Source of the DNA: Desulfobacteraceae bacterium
GTDB taxonomy: Bacteria; Desulfobacterota; Desulfobacteria; Desulfobacterales; Desulfosalsimonadaceae
Assembly: GCA_003551985.1 (NCBI GenBank)
Contig: PUOB01000192.1
Location: 1-6,649, forward strand
Direction: 5' to 3'
Length of the DNA stretch: 6,649 nt
The notes beneath the pieces are model-generated. The model did not search any database and had not been told where the DNA came from. It saw only the letters and a list, made by a program, of their open reading frames with translations. Shown here piece after piece: positions 5,500 to 6,649 of the stretch (the first letter of the stretch is position 1; each line of letters starts with the position of its first letter). A program made the position numbers and the translations under genes.

Positions 5500-6396
5500 A
5501 TGAATAGACCAACTGATGATTGTCATGTCGTTGAGGGAAAACTCGCCCTTCCGTACCAGTATTTTGCCGGAAGGACGGGCAGCCGGTTTCTGATCGGCCT
5601 GCGTGACGAGAAAAAAATCATGGGCATCCGGTGCGAGGCATGCGACAAGGTCTTCGTGCCGCCCCGCAAGACGTGCGAACGCTGTTTTAAAGATATTTCC
5701 GACAACTGGGTCGAGCTTGGGAACACGGGAACCGTTACCGGGCATACCGTAATCCGTTACGAAGAGCCCCATCAGCCTCTCAAGCCGCCCTACATTCTTG
5801 CACAGATCAAGCTTGACGGCGCCGATACCCCCATTACGCATATCGTAAAAGGCATCGGGCTTACAAAAATCAAAACAGGGGACCGCGTTAAGGCGGTTTT
5901 TGCCAGGAAAAGCACCTCTTCGATAATGGATATCGAGTGCTTCCGGCCGGCCGGAGAGGGGCCCGGATTTGAACTCGGGTATACCTATGACGAACTGGAA
6001 GAAGGGATGTCGGCGTCTTTCACGAAAACCATCAGCGAGTCCGATGTATACCAGTTCGCCGGTATAACCGGCGACTTCAACCCCATGCACGTTAACGAGG
6101 ACTTTGCCAGAAGAACCCCTTTCGGTACGCGCATCGCCCATGGCGGGCTGCCCCAGAGCCTTATCGCGCCGGTGCTGGGAATGAAGCTGCCCGGTCTCGG
6201 TACGGTCATTCCCGAGATCACTGTGCGCTTCAGGAAGCCGACGTATATCGGGGACACGATTACCGCCACCGGTGAAATCGTTGAAAAAATAGAAAAAAGA
6301 AAGTGGGTCAGAATGGAGCTGCGCTGGACCAACCAGAATGACGAGTTGGTTGCCGAAGGATCATGTCTGGCCATACCGCCGGTGCCAATGGGGTAA
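5500..6396 (+). CDS. DUF35 zinc-ribbon/OB domain fused to a MaoC-like enoyl-CoA hydratase
   Basis: This 298-residue protein has two domains. Residues about 20-145 are DUF35: a leading helix, a zinc ribbon with Cys45, Cys48, Cys59 and Cys62 (IRCEACDKVFVPP, then TCERC), and an OB fold. Residues about 155-298 are a hot-dog MaoC/R-hydratase domain. It carries DVYQFAGITGDFNPMH (182-197) with the Asp192-x4-His197 catalytic pair, then the family motif FGTRIAHGGL (208-217). It should add water to a 2-enoyl-CoA, and its DUF35 domain should dock on a thiolase-fold partner. This links hydration with the next C-C bond step, as in ChsH2-Ltp2 of steroid side-chain degradation. From memory ChsH2 has the opposite order, MaoC first and DUF35 last. 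ATG 5500 follows AAAAGGA (5487-5493), and the gene ends the run 91 bases after the synthetase fusion. The reverse reaction (dehydration) or a binding-only role is possible. Domain calls are confident; the substrate is unknown. Confidence 0.95.
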   Translation: MNRPTDDCHVVEGKLALPYQYFAGRTGSRFLIGLRDEKKIMGIRCEACDKVFVPPRKTCERCFKDISDNWVELGNTGTVTGHTVIRYEEPHQPLKPPYILAQIKLDGADTPITHIVKGIGLTKIKTGDRVKAVFARKSTSSIMDIECFRPAGEGPGFELGYTYDELEEGMSASFTKTISESDVYQFAGITGDFNPMHVNEDFARRTPFGTRIAHGGLPQSLIAPVLGMKLPGLGTVIPEITVRFRKPTYIGDTITATGEIVEKIEKRKWVRMELRWTNQNDELVAEGSCLAIPPVPMG

Positions 6397-6404
6397 ATAA
6401 ATAG

Positions 6405-6531
6405 TGACAGCTTCGTAAAAAGTCCAATATCTGCGTTATGCGCAATCCCTCAGAATTTCACGTACACTTAAGTACGCTGCATTCTTCGGGATTGCGCAAG
6501 CCTTGATCTTGAACTTTTTACTTTGCCGTCA
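6405..6531. repeat. Full-length long palindromic repeat downstream of the cluster
   Basis: The terminal arms 6405-6426 and 6510-6531 pair over most of their length (TGAC.GC and GTAAAAAGT blocks). Inside are GCGCAATCCC (6440-6449) with GGGATTGCGC (6488-6497), GAAT (6453-6456) with ATTC (6481-6484), and CGTAC (6461-6465) with GTACG (6472-6476) at the centre. The whole 127-base stretch can fold into one long imperfect hairpin starting nine bases after the stop of the last gene. It contains no gene and no transposase. It could be a non-autonomous mobile or REP-like element, and it could also end or stabilise the transcript. Confidence 0.85.
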
Positions 6532-6540
6532 GAAAGTGAT

Positions 6541-6558
6541 TTTTTACGGGACTATCAA
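6541..6558. repeat. Repeat module also seen at 71-88 and at the window start
   Basis: TTTTTACGGGACTATCAA shares TTTTTACG and ATCAA with 71-88 and shares ACTATCAA with 3-10. In both places it lies at the same distance after the right arm of the palindromic repeat, with ten bases between. The module therefore seems to be part of a larger repeated unit. Between 6559 and about 6585 I see nothing. Confidence 0.5.
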
Positions 6559-6612
6559 TAGTGGCTGAACGAAAACCGTCTTTTTCGCCAATTTCTGCGT
6601 CCGGCTCAAATT

Positions 6613-6649
6613 TTAATCCTCAAAATACGTCAAGTATTCCTGCGGTTAA
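6613..6649. repeat. Second, different palindromic element, cut by the window end
   Basis: TTAATC (6613-6618) pairs with GGTTAA (6644-6649), including one G-T pair. AATAC (6624-6628) pairs with GTATT (6634-6638) around a five-base loop GTCAA. The spacing on both sides is symmetric, so these are parts of one hairpin whose right side runs past the window. The left arm probably begins earlier, around CGCCAATTTCTGCGTCCGGC (6587-6606). It is not related to the GACGGCTTCGTAAAAAGTC family. No reading frame is evident. Confidence 0.55.

Noticed and set aside
5476..6141. Minus-strand open frame (221 codons) over the DUF35-MaoC gene
   Set aside because: The plus strand carries the Cys4 ribbon and the Asp-His hydratase pair; the antisense product has no recognisable feature.
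6405..6531. Insertion sequence or transposase gene
   Set aside because: Only 127 bases with no open frame; at most a non-autonomous element.

Overview
The window holds four plus-strand genes in one run (246-6396). Repeat-rich DNA lies on both sides (1-245 and 6397-6649) and also between genes 2 and 3. All four genes point to CoA-ester metabolism. The organism is most likely an anaerobic, probably sulfate-reducing, member of the Desulfobacterota (Desulfobacteraceae/Desulfosarcina-like). I base this on the style of the CoA-metabolism cluster and on short palindromic intergenic repeats with arms like GACGGCTTCGTAAAAAGTC, which I associate from memory with that group. No marker gene confirms it.

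Layout. 1-245: overlapping repeat modules, a weak promoter candidate and a strong Shine-Dalgarno. 246-1403: thiolase-fold protein A. 1417-2595: thiolase-fold protein B, whose Shine-Dalgarno overlaps the stop codon of A. 2593-2655: a short copy of the palindromic repeat whose first three bases are the stop codon of B. 2695-5409: a 904-residue fusion of acyl-CoA synthetase, two nearly identical SCP2 lipid-carrier domains and a C-terminal DUF35 zinc-ribbon/OB domain. 5410-5499: a short gap with a possible decayed repeat arm. 5500-6396: a DUF35 zinc-ribbon/OB domain fused to a MaoC-type enoyl-CoA hydratase. 6405-6531: a full-length palindromic repeat. 6541-6649: another repeat module and the start of a second, different palindrome cut by the window end.

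How the genes may work together (inference). The synthetase would activate a carboxylic acid to its CoA thioester. The SCP2 domains could hold a hydrophobic substrate. The MaoC domain would hydrate an enoyl-CoA. One or both thiolase-fold proteins, docked to a DUF35 domain, would then cleave or form a C-C bond. By motif alignment both thiolase-fold proteins lack all three usual thiolase catalytic residues (Cys, His, Cys). This recalls the Ltp2-DUF35 aldolase of actinobacterial steroid side-chain degradation more than a true thiolase. The notable points are the ligase-SCP2-SCP2-DUF35 fusion, the two DUF35 domains matched by two Cys-less thiolase folds, and the repeat family at and between the genes. 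No acyl-CoA dehydrogenase, regulator, transporter, RNA gene or transposase is visible, and the substrate cannot be told from the sequence.
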